10,474 bases of DNA from Spirochaetaceae bacterium (lineage in GTDB: Bacteria; Spirochaetota; Spirochaetia; SZUA-6; Bin103), in assembly GCA_028820215.1 (NCBI GenBank), contig JAPPKD010000102.1:1-10474 (forward strand). Direction: 5' to 3'. The notes under the pieces were generated by a model, which was given only the letters and a program-made list of their open reading frames with translations, searched no databases and had not been told where the DNA came from. Shown here in pieces: positions 1 through 6,134 of the stretch. The translations under genes and the position numbers were made by a program. Positions within the stretch are counted from its first letter, which is position 1; each line of letters opens with the position of its first letter.

Positions 1-1011
1 CACGACGTGGCCGCGCAGATCACCGCCGTGACCGAGCGCGGCCTGGACCCGCGCCAGTTCATCCTGTGCACCGACGACGTGCACGCCGCCACCCTGGTGC
101 GCGAGGGGCACATGGACCGCGTGCTGCGCCACGCGGTCGGGCTCGGCTGCGATCCGCTGGTGGCGCTGCAGATGATGACCATCAACACCGCCGAGCACTT
201 CGGCGTGCAGCGCGACCTCGGGTGCCTGGCGCCGGGACGCTACGCCGACCTGGTGGTGGCCGACAGCCTGGAGGATTTCACCGCGGGAATGGTGATCGCC
301 GGCGGCGAGGTGGCGGCCGAGGCGGGCCGGCTGCTGCTGGATCTGCCCGCATGGACACACGAGGACCGCTTCCGGCAATCGGTGCACATCCCGCGCCGGC
401 TGGCCGCCGGCGACTTCGTCGTACGCGCCGGCGCGGTGGACGGGACGGTCACCGCCAACGTGATCGGTGTGCTGGAGAACCAGGCCCCGACTCGCCGCCT
501 GACCGCGGAGCTGTCCGTGGCCGGCGGCGCGGTTCAGCCCGACCCGGCCAACGACGTGCTCCCGCTGGCCCTGGTGGAACGCCACCGGGGCAGCGGCGCC
601 GTGGTGAACGGCTTCGTGCACGGCTTCGGGTTCGAAGGCGACTGCGCGGTGGCCTCGACCGTGGCCCATGACAGCCACCACCTGCTGGTCTTGGGCACGG
701 ATAGCGAGTCGATGGCACGGGCGGCGAACACCCTTGCCAGCACCGGCGGCGGGGTGGTGGTGGTGCGCGGCGGCGAGGTGGCCGCCCTGGTGGAGCTGCC
801 GGTCGGCGGCCTGATGTCCGACGAGCGGGCGGAGGTGGTGGCCGCCAAGTCGGCGCGGGTGATGCAGGCGATGCGCGACTGCGGCTGCACCCTCAACAAC
901 GGCTACATGCAGCTCAGCCTGCTCGCCCTGGTGGTGATCCCGGAGCTGCGCATCTCGGATCTCGGACTGGTCGACGTCTCCCGCTTCGCCCACGTCCCGG
1001 TAATCCGCTAA
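1..1011 (+). CDS. ade: Adenine deaminase, C-terminal part (5' end outside window)
   Basis: Adenine deaminase hydrolyses adenine to hypoxanthine and ammonia in the cytoplasm, the entry of adenine into purine breakdown. The reading frame is open from base 1, so the true start and the N-terminal metal-binding half lie to the left; about 336 codons of a protein usually near 550-600 residues are present. Visible are the end of the amidohydrolase barrel with the Asp-containing CTDDVHA segment (bases 67-87) and EGHMD just after it, then the barrel-closing APGRYADLVV segment. The C-terminal adenine deaminase domain follows, with GFGFEGDCAVASTVAHDSHH (about 625-680), a Gly-rich GGGVVVV strand, ELPVGGLMSD, and LALVVIPELRISDLGLVDV near the end. 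These are family hallmarks, and I see no frameshift. The gene sits with urate oxidase, HIU hydrolase and a xanthine dehydrogenase-type gene, which supports a catabolic role. The next gene starts 12 nt after the stop. Confidence 0.95.
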   Translation, partial: HDVAAQITAVTERGLDPRQFILCTDDVHAATLVREGHMDRVLRHAVGLGCDPLVALQMMTINTAEHFGVQRDLGCLAPGRYADLVVADSLEDFTAGMVIAGGEVAAEAGRLLLDLPAWTHEDRFRQSVHIPRRLAAGDFVVRAGAVDGTVTANVIGVLENQAPTRRLTAELSVAGGAVQPDPANDVLPLALVERHRGSGAVVNGFVHGFGFEGDCAVASTVAHDSHHLLVLGTDSESMARAANTLASTGGGVVVVRGGEVAALVELPVGGLMSDERAEVVAAKSARVMQAMRDCGCTLNNGYMQLSLLALVVIPELRISDLGLVDVSRFAHVPVIR

Positions 1012-1023
1012 GATCGGAGCGCG

Positions 1024-1590
1024 ATGGCCGATCGGGATCTGATCCGCCAACTGCGGTTGGGCGAGGACTCTCACCTGGAGTTCAAGAGCGTTCGAGTGGC
1101 GCGCGGGGGCGTCAGAGCCCCGGAGGACGGAAGTGATCCCCGCGTGTTGGATAGAGTCAGGATACCCGTCGTCAAGCCACTTCCGGAAGAGTGGCAGACC
1201 GAGAACTGGCTGCTCGATGACGAGTACTACTGGGCAAAGGAAGGAACTTGGCCACGATTGGATCTTTCCGACCTCCTCGATCCTGTCACTCCGCTCTGGG
1301 TTGACGGATTCCACACCTACCACGGACACAACGACAAGATCCCACACGAATCCATGCGGGGAGTTCTTGGTTCGTTGCGGCTGATCCGTGCCCAACGAAC
1401 TCGTCTCGCCGTGTTCCGTCCCGGCGAGGCGTTCGTGAATCGCTTGCTGGAGCAGTTCAATCTGAGCCCGAGCGGAGATCTGTTTCAGCCGCGGGAAGAG
1501 TTGCTTGCGCACGCAATCGCGCTGCAGGCACGGCGCGTCGCCTTCATCAGCGGCAGTTCGGACACGAATAGAAGGAGACGGTTGCGGTGA
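1024..1590 (+). CDS. Chimeric ORF: AlbA_2-like N-terminus joined to dual-OB-domain-like middle
   Basis: This 188-residue ORF does not look like a single intact family member. Residues 1 to about 34 (with GEDSHLEFKSV) resemble the start of AlbA_2/Schlafen-type ATP-binding proteins. From about residue 34 (EDGSDPRVLD), through QTENWLLDDEYYW (58-70), LWVDGFHTYHGHNDKIP (91-107), to FRPGEAF (131-137), it resembles the centre of small dual OB-fold proteins, which I recall as frequent neighbours of DUF488 genes. The usual first OB strand block and the second OB fold seem absent. The last 45-50 residues, ending in an Arg cluster, I cannot place. The start ATG has CGGAG four bases upstream. The stop overlaps the DUF488 start by 4 nt, so the ORF probably still couples translation of that gene. 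GC content is lower than in adenine deaminase. The family assignments come from memory of motifs; function is unknown, and it may be a decayed fusion. Confidence 0.6.
   Translation: MADRDLIRQLRLGEDSHLEFKSVRVARGGVRAPEDGSDPRVLDRVRIPVVKPLPEEWQTENWLLDDEYYWAKEGTWPRLDLSDLLDPVTPLWVDGFHTYHGHNDKIPHESMRGVLGSLRLIRAQRTRLAVFRPGEAFVNRLLEQFNLSPSGDLFQPREELLAHAIALQARRVAFISGSSDTNRRRRLR
1571..1577 (+). promoter_or_regulatory. Ribosome binding site for the DUF488 gene
   Basis: GAAGGAG lies nine bases before the GTG at 1587. It fixes that GTG as the start and places the initiation signal inside the end of the preceding ORF, as expected for coupled translation. Confidence 0.75.
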
Positions 1591-2024
1591 GAGTTGTGAC
1601 CATCGGATTCACCAAAAAATCTGCTGAGAGATTCTTCGAACTGCTGCGAGAGTCGGGAGTCAAGCGCGTCGTGGACGTTCGGCTCAACAGCGGGTCGCAA
1701 CTTTCCGGCTTCGCCAAGCGGGGTGATCTGGCGTGGTTTCTGAATGAGATCTGTGGGATCGGGTATGTCCATCTTCCCAGCCTGGCCCCCACCCGGGCCC
1801 TGTTGAGCGACTATCGCAAGAAGCGAATCGATTGGGACGCCTACGAGGCACGCTTTCTTGACCTGATGCGGGAGCGGCGAGTCGAGGCAACGACTCCGCC
1901 GGAGATCGTGCACGATGGCTGTCTGCTCTGTAGCGAGGACCAGCCGCACCATTGCCATCGCCGGCTGGTAGCCGAATACCTCAACGAGCACTGGGGAGGG
2001 ATCCAGGTCAGGCACCTCACCTGA
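1587..2024 (+). CDS. DUF488 family protein
   Basis: This is a complete 145-residue DUF488 protein with a GTG start. Family features in order are TIGFTKKSAERFFELL at the N-terminus, VVDVRLNSGSQLSGFAKRGDL (about 29-49) with the conserved Arg and Asn, YVHLPSLAPTRALL (about 60-73), W-x2-Y in the middle, and the C-terminal LLCSEDQPHHCHRRLVAEYL, which holds the family's paired Cys and His residues. The biochemical role of DUF488 is not established; the conserved Cys/His/Arg set suggests nucleic-acid or metal interaction, which is inference. It overlaps the preceding chimeric ORF by 4 nt (GTGA) and has a strong ribosome binding site. Its codon use is less GC-rich than that of the flanking purine genes, so the pair looks horizontally acquired. 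The urate oxidase start follows 47 nt after the stop. The assignment to DUF488 is secure, the function is not. Confidence 0.9.
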   Translation: MRVVTIGFTKKSAERFFELLRESGVKRVVDVRLNSGSQLSGFAKRGDLAWFLNEICGIGYVHLPSLAPTRALLSDYRKKRIDWDAYEARFLDLMRERRVEATTPPEIVHDGCLLCSEDQPHHCHRRLVAEYLNEHWGGIQVRHLT

Positions 2025-2071
2025 ACGTCCGAGCAACCCCCGGCTGGACGCAACACGTGGAGACCGCCAAG

Positions 2072-2941
2072 ATGGCGGTGGACCACGAAATGGCATTTGC
2101 AAGGCAGCGGTATGGCAAGGCGAACGTGCGGGTGCTGCGGGTGCAGCGCGCGGCGGCCCGCCACGAGGTGCGCGAGGCGCGTGTCGAGGTGTCCGTGGAC
2201 GGCGATTTCGCCCGCGCCTACACGGCGGCCGACAACAGCCTGGTGGTGCCCACCGACACCATGAGGAATCTGGTCAACGTGCTCGCCCTGGAACACCTGG
2301 ATGCCGCCAACGAACTGTTCGCGCTGGCCATTGCCGAGTGTCTGCTCGATCGCTACCGCCAGGTGGCAGAGGCCCGCGTCGAGATTGAGGAGACCGTGTG
2401 GAGCCGCATGCGGATCGGGGGCGAGCCGCACGATCACGGCTTCGTCCGCGCCGAGAGCGGCACCCCGTTCGCCCGCGTCACGGTGACGCGGGCGGCGCGC
2501 GACGTGGTGGCCGGCGTGCGCGACCTGGCGATCATGAAGACCACCGGGTCGGGTTTCGTCGACTACGTGCAGGATGAGTACACCACGCTGCCTGCCACCA
2601 CCGACCGCATCCTGGCCACCCGGATGTGCGCGACCTGGCGTTTCGCACACGCCGGTCGCGACCGGCCGCCCGACTACGCGGCGGCCGCCGACGCCATCCG
2701 CGCCGCCCTGCTCGGGGTGTTTGCCGCCAGCTACAGCCATTCGGTGCAGGACAGCATGTACCGCATGGGGGAGGCGGCGTTGGCCGCCGTCCCGGGCATC
2801 TCCGAGATCACCCTGGCGATGCCCAACGTGCACTACCTGCCGATCGACCTGTCGGCGTTCGGGCGCGACGCGGCCGGGCGGCTGTTCCTGCCCACCGACG
2901 AGCCGGGCGGCCAGATCGAAGCCACCATGAGGAGACCGTGA
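2072..2941 (+). CDS. pucL: Urate oxidase (uricase)
   Basis: Cofactor-free urate oxidase converts urate, oxygen and water to 5-hydroxyisourate and hydrogen peroxide. With the ATG at 2072 the protein is 289 residues, the normal family size. That start has GGAGA at 2059-2063 and sits just before the conserved RYGKANVRV block. The frame is open upstream to 1952, but that would overlap DUF488 and add about 40 residues unlike the family. Catalytic features are present: Lys16 (YGK), Thr61-Asp62 in VVPTDTMRN, Phe162 in GSGF, Arg179 in TTDRILAT, Val225-Gln226, and Asn252/His254 in MPNVHY. Two tandem T-fold halves are expected, so it should be active as a tetramer. No peroxisomal or secretion signal is seen. 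The stop overlaps the HIU hydrolase start by one base (TGATG), so the two are cotranslated and catalyse consecutive steps. The symbol could equally be uox or uaZ. Confidence 0.95.
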   Translation: MAVDHEMAFARQRYGKANVRVLRVQRAAARHEVREARVEVSVDGDFARAYTAADNSLVVPTDTMRNLVNVLALEHLDAANELFALAIAECLLDRYRQVAEARVEIEETVWSRMRIGGEPHDHGFVRAESGTPFARVTVTRAARDVVAGVRDLAIMKTTGSGFVDYVQDEYTTLPATTDRILATRMCATWRFAHAGRDRPPDYAAAADAIRAALLGVFAASYSHSVQDSMYRMGEAALAAVPGISEITLAMPNVHYLPIDLSAFGRDAAGRLFLPTDEPGGQIEATMRRP

Positions 2942-3288
2942 TGGGTATGCTCACCACCCACGTGCTAGACACCGCGCAGGGCAGACCGGGGGCCGGCATC
3001 CGGGTGGAGTTGTACGCCGCCGGCGCCGACCGCCGCCTGGCCGCGACCGCGCGCACCAACGACGACGGGCGCTGCGCCGCGCCGCTGCTGCAGGGCGATG
3101 CGTTCCGCACCGGGCAATGGGAGCTGGTGTTCCACGTCGGCGAGTACTTCGCGACCGCGGGCCTGGCGCTGCCCGAGCCGCCGTTCCTGGATCGGGTCAC
3201 GGTGGCGTTCGGCATGGCCGCCGACGCCCACTACCACGTGCCTTTGCTGGTTTCGCCGTGGAGCTACACCACCTACCGCGGCAGTTGA
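2941..3288 (+). CDS. pucM: 5-hydroxyisourate hydrolase
   Basis: This transthyretin-like enzyme hydrolyses 5-hydroxyisourate, the urate oxidase product, to OHCU. The protein is 115 residues, typical for the family. It begins with the [14 protein letters not shown] signature (catalytic His7), has Arg44 in the NDDGRC turn, carries [10 protein letters not shown] (His97/His99), and ends with the diagnostic C-terminal YRGS. The start at 2941 overlaps the urate oxidase stop by one base and has AGGAGA at 2930-2935; an in-frame ATG at 2947 is a less likely alternative. The frame is open far upstream but only as a shadow of urate oxidase. There is no N-terminal extension with OHCU decarboxylase, so that step must be encoded elsewhere or be left to spontaneous chemistry. 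The enzyme is expected to be a cytoplasmic homotetramer. It converges on znuA, with 33 bases between stops. Confidence 0.95.
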   Translation: MGMLTTHVLDTAQGRPGAGIRVELYAAGADRRLAATARTNDDGRCAAPLLQGDAFRTGQWELVFHVGEYFATAGLALPEPPFLDRVTVAFGMAADAHYHVPLLVSPWSYTTYRGS

Positions 3289-3302
3289 CCGTGGAGTCGC
3301 AG

Positions 3303-3337
3303 GTCCGGCCGCGAAGCGGCGCTACCCTATGCCGGAC
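3303..3337. terminator. Weak candidate bidirectional hairpin between convergent genes
   Basis: GTCCGGC (3303-3309) and GCCGGAC (3331-3337) are perfect 7-base inverted arms. A smaller CGC-GAA-GCG hairpin (3310-3318) lies inside the loop. The structure is placed where the HIU hydrolase (+) and znuA (-) transcripts meet, partly inside the last znuA codons. No T-run follows on either strand, so a classical intrinsic terminator is not supported. Confidence 0.3.
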
Positions 3338-4365
3338 ATGCACTCCTTGAACGACGCCGCGAGGTTGCGCAGCAGCGTGAAGTAGAGCTCCGGTCCATCG
3401 TCGATTTCCGCGCCGAGCGGGTCTACCGTGCCGGCGTCCGCGGCCGTGCCCTCGGTGACCACGTCGATGACGCGGGAGTCGAACTGTGGCTCGGCGAACA
3501 CGCACACGCCGCCGAGTTCGCGGACCTTGTCGCGAATCTCCGCGATCCGTTGCGCGCCCGGCGCCCGTTCCGGGTTGACGGTGATTGAGCCGGCGGCGTT
3601 CAGGTCGAAGCGTTGCTCGAAGTAACGATAGGCGTCGTGCAGGACGATGAACGGCTTGTCGCGAATCGGAGCCAGCTCGGCGTCGAGCTCGGCGATCAAC
3701 TCGTCCAGACGGTCGATCAGCGCATACCCGTTGCTCTCGTAGGTTGCGGCGTTGTCGGGATCGGCCAACGACAGCGCCTCGATGATCTCGTAGGTCATCA
3801 GCACCGCGTTTTCGGGGTCGAGCCAGACGTGAAAGTCGACGTCGCCATGCTCGGGGTGAGTGCCATGTTCGTGGCCGTGACCGTGACTGTCGTCACCACG
3901 CTGGTCGTGCCCGTCCACGTCGTCCTCGTGGCCCGCCTCGGCGTCGTCGTGCTCGCCGTGGTCGTGCTCCTCGAACGCCCCGCCCTCGCGCAGCGCCAGG
4001 AGGTGCAGGCCCTGCGAACCTGCCAGCCGCACCACCAGGGCATCGTCCCCGAGGTTGCCGATGGGGCCGGCCAGCGCGACCTCCTTGTGTTCGTCGATCA
4101 GGAAGATGACCCGGGCTTTCGACAACGCCGCGGCGTCGGAGGGACGCATGCTGAAGGTGTGCGGCGACTGCGCCCCGCGAATGATCAGGTGCGGCTCCGC
4201 CACGCCCGCCATGACCGCGCTCACCAGCGAGTGCACCGGCTTGATCGACGCCACAACGAGCAGCCCGTCGCCGCCCGCTTCTCCATCGCCCGCGGCGAAT
4301 GCTCCCGCCGCGGCTACCGCGAACGCCGCGAAACCGAGCACCAACTCCAGGAATCGTTTATACAT
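3322..4365 (-). CDS. znuA: Zinc ABC transporter, periplasmic zinc-binding protein ZnuA
   Basis: ZnuA captures zinc outside the cytoplasmic membrane and delivers it to the ZnuBC permease. The 347-residue protein starts with a signal peptide (Lys/Arg near residues 3-4, hydrophobic to about residue 25). Metal-site residues of the family are visible: His69 in SPHTFSMRPSD, His179 in DFHVWLDP, His243 in VLHDAYRYFE, and Asp315 in VDPLGA. Between the first and second ligands lies a His/Asp/Glu-rich loop (residues about 134-173, bases 3847-3966), a mark of zinc rather than manganese binding proteins. The segment IFLIDEHKEVAL (87-98) departs from the more usual glycine-rich form there. The start codon has AAGGG only two bases upstream, a poor spacing, so the start is slightly uncertain. 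It diverges from znuCB across a 91-bp region, as in many zinc-repressed clusters. Confidence 0.95.
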   Translation of the reverse strand: MYKRFLELVLGFAAFAVAAAGAFAAGDGEAGGDGLLVVASIKPVHSLVSAVMAGVAEPHLIIRGAQSPHTFSMRPSDAAALSKARVIFLIDEHKEVALAGPIGNLGDDALVVRLAGSQGLHLLALREGGAFEEHDHGEHDDAEAGHEDDVDGHDQRGDDSHGHGHEHGTHPEHGDVDFHVWLDPENAVLMTYEIIEALSLADPDNAATYESNGYALIDRLDELIAELDAELAPIRDKPFIVLHDAYRYFEQRFDLNAAGSITVNPERAPGAQRIAEIRDKVRELGGVCVFAEPQFDSRVIDVVTEGTAADAGTVDPLGAEIDDGPELYFTLLRNLAASFKECMSGIG

Positions 4366-4386
4366 TGCCCTTACCCGTGAATTCTT

Positions 4387-4412
4387 GGACGTGGGTCCGT
4401 GGACGTGGGTCC
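4387..4412. promoter_or_regulatory. Tandem 12-bp repeat in the znuA-znuC intergenic region, candidate operator
   Basis: GGACGTGGGTCC occurs twice (4387-4398 and 4401-4412), separated by GT, giving a 14-base period. Each copy has palindromic ends (GGAC...GTCC). A further overlapping dyad, GGTCC-TGG-GGACC, spans 4408-4420. It lies in the short divergent region of a zinc importer, where a metal-dependent repressor would be expected to bind. It does not match the AT-rich Zur boxes of well-studied bacteria, so the regulator is unknown. Confidence 0.45.
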
Positions 4413-4425
4413 TGGGGACCCCGGG

Positions 4426-4431
4426 TACAAT
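4426..4431 (+). promoter_or_regulatory. Candidate -10 box for znuCB
   Basis: TACAAT matches five of six bases of the sigma70 -10 consensus and sits 26 bases before the znuC start, immediately after the tandem repeat. There is no good -35 at normal spacing, which would fit an activated or weak promoter. On the opposite strand, TTGACG (4456-4451) with CTTAAT (4435-4430) at a short 15-base spacing is a weaker candidate promoter for znuA. The two -10 elements would overlap. Confidence 0.4.
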
Positions 4432-4456
4432 TAAGGAATAGCAGCGGCGGCGTCAA

Positions 4457-5158
4457 ATGATTAACGCAACCAATACCGGTTCCTCCGGTGCGGGGCCACT
4501 GGTAGCGGCGCATGACATCGGCGTGCGGCGCGGCGAACGCTGGCTGATCCGCCACGTCGACCTGCAGGTGCCGCGCGGCGAACTGGTCTACCTGATCGGC
4601 GCCAACGGAGCGGGCAAGTCGACCTGCGCGAAGTCGATCCTCGGACTGATCGACATCGACGAGGGGACAATCGAGCGGGCGCCTGGGTTGGCGGTGGGCT
4701 ACGTTCCGCAACGGCTGGCGGTGAGCCACACCCTGCCGCTGAGCCTGCGCCGGCTGATGAAGCTGACCGGTCGCTTCGCGGCGCGGGAGATCGACGCCGC
4801 GCTGGCCGCGGTGGGCCTGGAGCGGCTCGGCGACCCGCCGGTCACCTCCCTGTCGGGCGGCGAGCTGCAGCGCCTCTTGCTGGCCCGCGCGCTGATCCAC
4901 CGGCCCGACTTTCTGGTGCTCGACGAACCCGTCCAGGGCGTGGACGTGGCGGGCGCCGGCGTGCTCCATGAGTTGATCGAGGGCATCCGCGGCGACTTGG
5001 GCTGCGGGATTCTGCTGATCTCGCACGACCTGCAGATGGTCATGAGAAGCGACTGCGACGTGGTGGTGCTGCTGCCGCACGAACACGACCAACCGCCGGC
5101 AGGTGAAGCCGCGGGTGCGCCGGCGAGCGCGGGTGAAGCGCGCCCGCAATCTGACTGA
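4457..5158 (+). CDS. znuC: Zinc ABC transporter, ATP-binding protein ZnuC
   Basis: ZnuC hydrolyses ATP on the cytoplasmic side to drive zinc import through ZnuB. All nucleotide-binding features are present in 233 residues: Walker A GANGAGKST (48-56), Q-loop Gln85 in YVPQ, signature LSGGELQRLLLARAL (132-146), Walker B FLVLDEP (152-158), and the H-loop His190 in ISHDLQ. After residue 205 (VVVLL) the protein departs from the family. The usual segment after this point (a Cys-containing GHxCCxG turn and a PEF...LFG stretch before a terminal HHHDH-like tail) is missing, and it passes straight to PHEHDQPP and an Ala/Gly/Pro-rich end. The start lacks a strong ribosome binding site; AAGGA is 19 bases away. 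Residues 1-13 are a short extension. The stop lies four bases before the chosen znuB start, so the two genes form an operon diverging from znuA. Confidence 0.93.
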   Translation: MINATNTGSSGAGPLVAAHDIGVRRGERWLIRHVDLQVPRGELVYLIGANGAGKSTCAKSILGLIDIDEGTIERAPGLAVGYVPQRLAVSHTLPLSLRRLMKLTGRFAAREIDAALAAVGLERLGDPPVTSLSGGELQRLLLARALIHRPDFLVLDEPVQGVDVAGAGVLHELIEGIRGDLGCGILLISHDLQMVMRSDCDVVVLLPHEHDQPPAGEAAGAPASAGEARPQSD

Positions 5159-5162
5159 AGCG

Positions 5163-5954
5163 GTGCTGGACGACTTTCTTATCCGCGCGCTGCTCGCCGG
5201 CGTCGGACTCGCGCTGGTCACCGGACCGGCCGGCTGCTTCGTCGTGTGGCGCCACTTGGCCTACTTCGGCGAGACCATCGCCCACTCGGCGTTGCTGGGG
5301 GTGGTGCTCGCCCTGGTGCTGCAGATCGACCTGGTGCTCGGCATCTTCGCGTCCGCGTGTCTGGTCACCCTGCTGATGTTCTACCTGCAGGGACGCGGCA
5401 CGCTGCCGGCGGACACCGTGCTCGGCCTGCTCGCCCACGGCGGCCTGGCCACCGGGCTGGTGATCATGGCGTTCTTTCCCAACATCCGCATCGACCTGCA
5501 GGCGCTGCTGTTCGGCGACATCCTGGCCGTCTCGCGCACCGACCTGGCACTGATCTGGGGCGGCGGCATGCTGGTGCTGGCGGTGCTGGCGCGCATCTGG
5601 CGGCCGCTGCTGGCCGCCACCGTCAATGTCGATCTGGCCACCGTGGCCGGACTGCGGCCGGAGCGAACGCGCCTCATCTTCGGCCTGCTGATGGCCACCG
5701 TGATCGCGGTGGCCATCAAGATCGTCGGCATCCTGCTGATCGTCGCGCTGCTGGTCATCCCGCCGGCAACCGCGCGCCGCTTCGCCGTCAACCCCGAACA
5801 GATGGCCATCCTCGCCGCCGCGGCCGGGATCCTCGCCATCGCCGGCGGCCTGTTCGCGTCGGCGCGGCTCGACACGCCCTCCGGTCCCTCCATCGTGGTC
5901 GCCGCCCTGCTGCTGTTCGCCGCTACCCGCTTCCGCCGTCCCCCGCCGTCCTGA
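5163..5954 (+). CDS. znuB: Zinc ABC transporter, membrane permease ZnuB
   Basis: ZnuB is the membrane channel through which zinc from ZnuA crosses, powered by ZnuC. The GTG at 5163 gives 263 residues beginning LDDFLIRALLAG, which matches the usual ZnuB beginning and size (about 260). The frame is open back to a GTG at 5103, but the extra 20 residues (rich in Arg/Lys) overlap the znuC end and are not expected in the family. Multiple hydrophobic membrane segments fill the protein. Family marks are GPAGCFVVWRHLAYFGETIAH near the start, the AHSALLGV motif, the HGGLATGLV region, and LLIVALLVIPPATAR, the likely coupling-helix region contacting ZnuC. The protein ends in a short basic Pro-rich tail. 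It is translationally linked to znuC with a 4-base gap. No frameshift is seen. Confidence 0.93.
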   Translation: MLDDFLIRALLAGVGLALVTGPAGCFVVWRHLAYFGETIAHSALLGVVLALVLQIDLVLGIFASACLVTLLMFYLQGRGTLPADTVLGLLAHGGLATGLVIMAFFPNIRIDLQALLFGDILAVSRTDLALIWGGGMLVLAVLARIWRPLLAATVNVDLATVAGLRPERTRLIFGLLMATVIAVAIKIVGILLIVALLVIPPATARRFAVNPEQMAILAAAAGILAIAGGLFASARLDTPSGPSIVVAALLLFAATRFRRPPPS

Positions 5955-5955
5955 G

Positions 5956-5987
5956 GGCGCGCCGCCGCTGTCCAAAACTCGCGCGCC
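5956..5987 (+). terminator. Weak candidate hairpin after znuB
   Basis: Perfect 7-base arms GGCGCGC (5956-5962) and GCGCGCC (5981-5987) flank an 18-base loop immediately after the znuB stop. There is no T-run after it. In DNA this GC-rich such a dyad can arise by chance. Confidence 0.25.
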
Positions 5988-6061
5988 GGTCATCCGGTTG
6001 CTTACCCGCGGAGCGTCAGGCTTCGAACTGCGCGGCGTGCACCGGACGGCACCGGGACCGG

Positions 6062-6090
6062 TTGCGTACCGGGGTCCGAATCAGTAGATT
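6062..6090 (+). promoter_or_regulatory. Candidate sigma70-type promoter for the 5'-nucleotidase gene
   Basis: TTGCGT (6062-6067) and TAGATT (6085-6090) are separated by exactly 17 bases, with transcription expected to begin near 6097. This gives a short leader of about 38 bases before the GTG start at 6135. The 180-bp gap after znuB otherwise holds no gene, so a separate promoter here is reasonable. Confidence 0.45.
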
Positions 6091-6134
6091 GCGGACATTC
6101 CCACCTCACCGACTGCAAACGGAGGAACCATCCC

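Noticed and set aside
1952..2071. N-terminal extension of urate oxidase from the upstream ATG
   Set aside because: It would overlap DUF488 and add residues unlike the family; the ATG at 2072 has a good ribosome binding site and gives the normal length.
3847..3966. Apparent short repeats (GTC/GTG-rich, CATG-like units) in this interval
   Set aside because: They come from His/Asp/Glu codons of the ZnuA metal-binding loop, a known family feature, and are not a DNA repeat element.
3613..4380. Plus-strand open frame opposite znuA
   Set aside because: Its Val-rich stretch is the antisense of the ZnuA His/Asp-rich loop; there is no ribosome binding site and no family pattern.
5103..5162. N-terminal extension of ZnuB from the GTG at 5103
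   Set aside because: The extra residues are basic, overlap the znuC end and precede the normal ZnuB beginning at 5163.
5040..5993. Long minus-strand open frame opposite znuB
   Set aside because: The translation is low-complexity (Gln, His, Asp, Gly, Arg) and reads as the antisense of a hydrophobic membrane protein.
5955..6134. Possible small gene between znuB and the 5'-nucleotidase gene
   Set aside because: No ORF with a ribosome binding site and plausible codon use is seen; only a weak hairpin and a candidate promoter are present.
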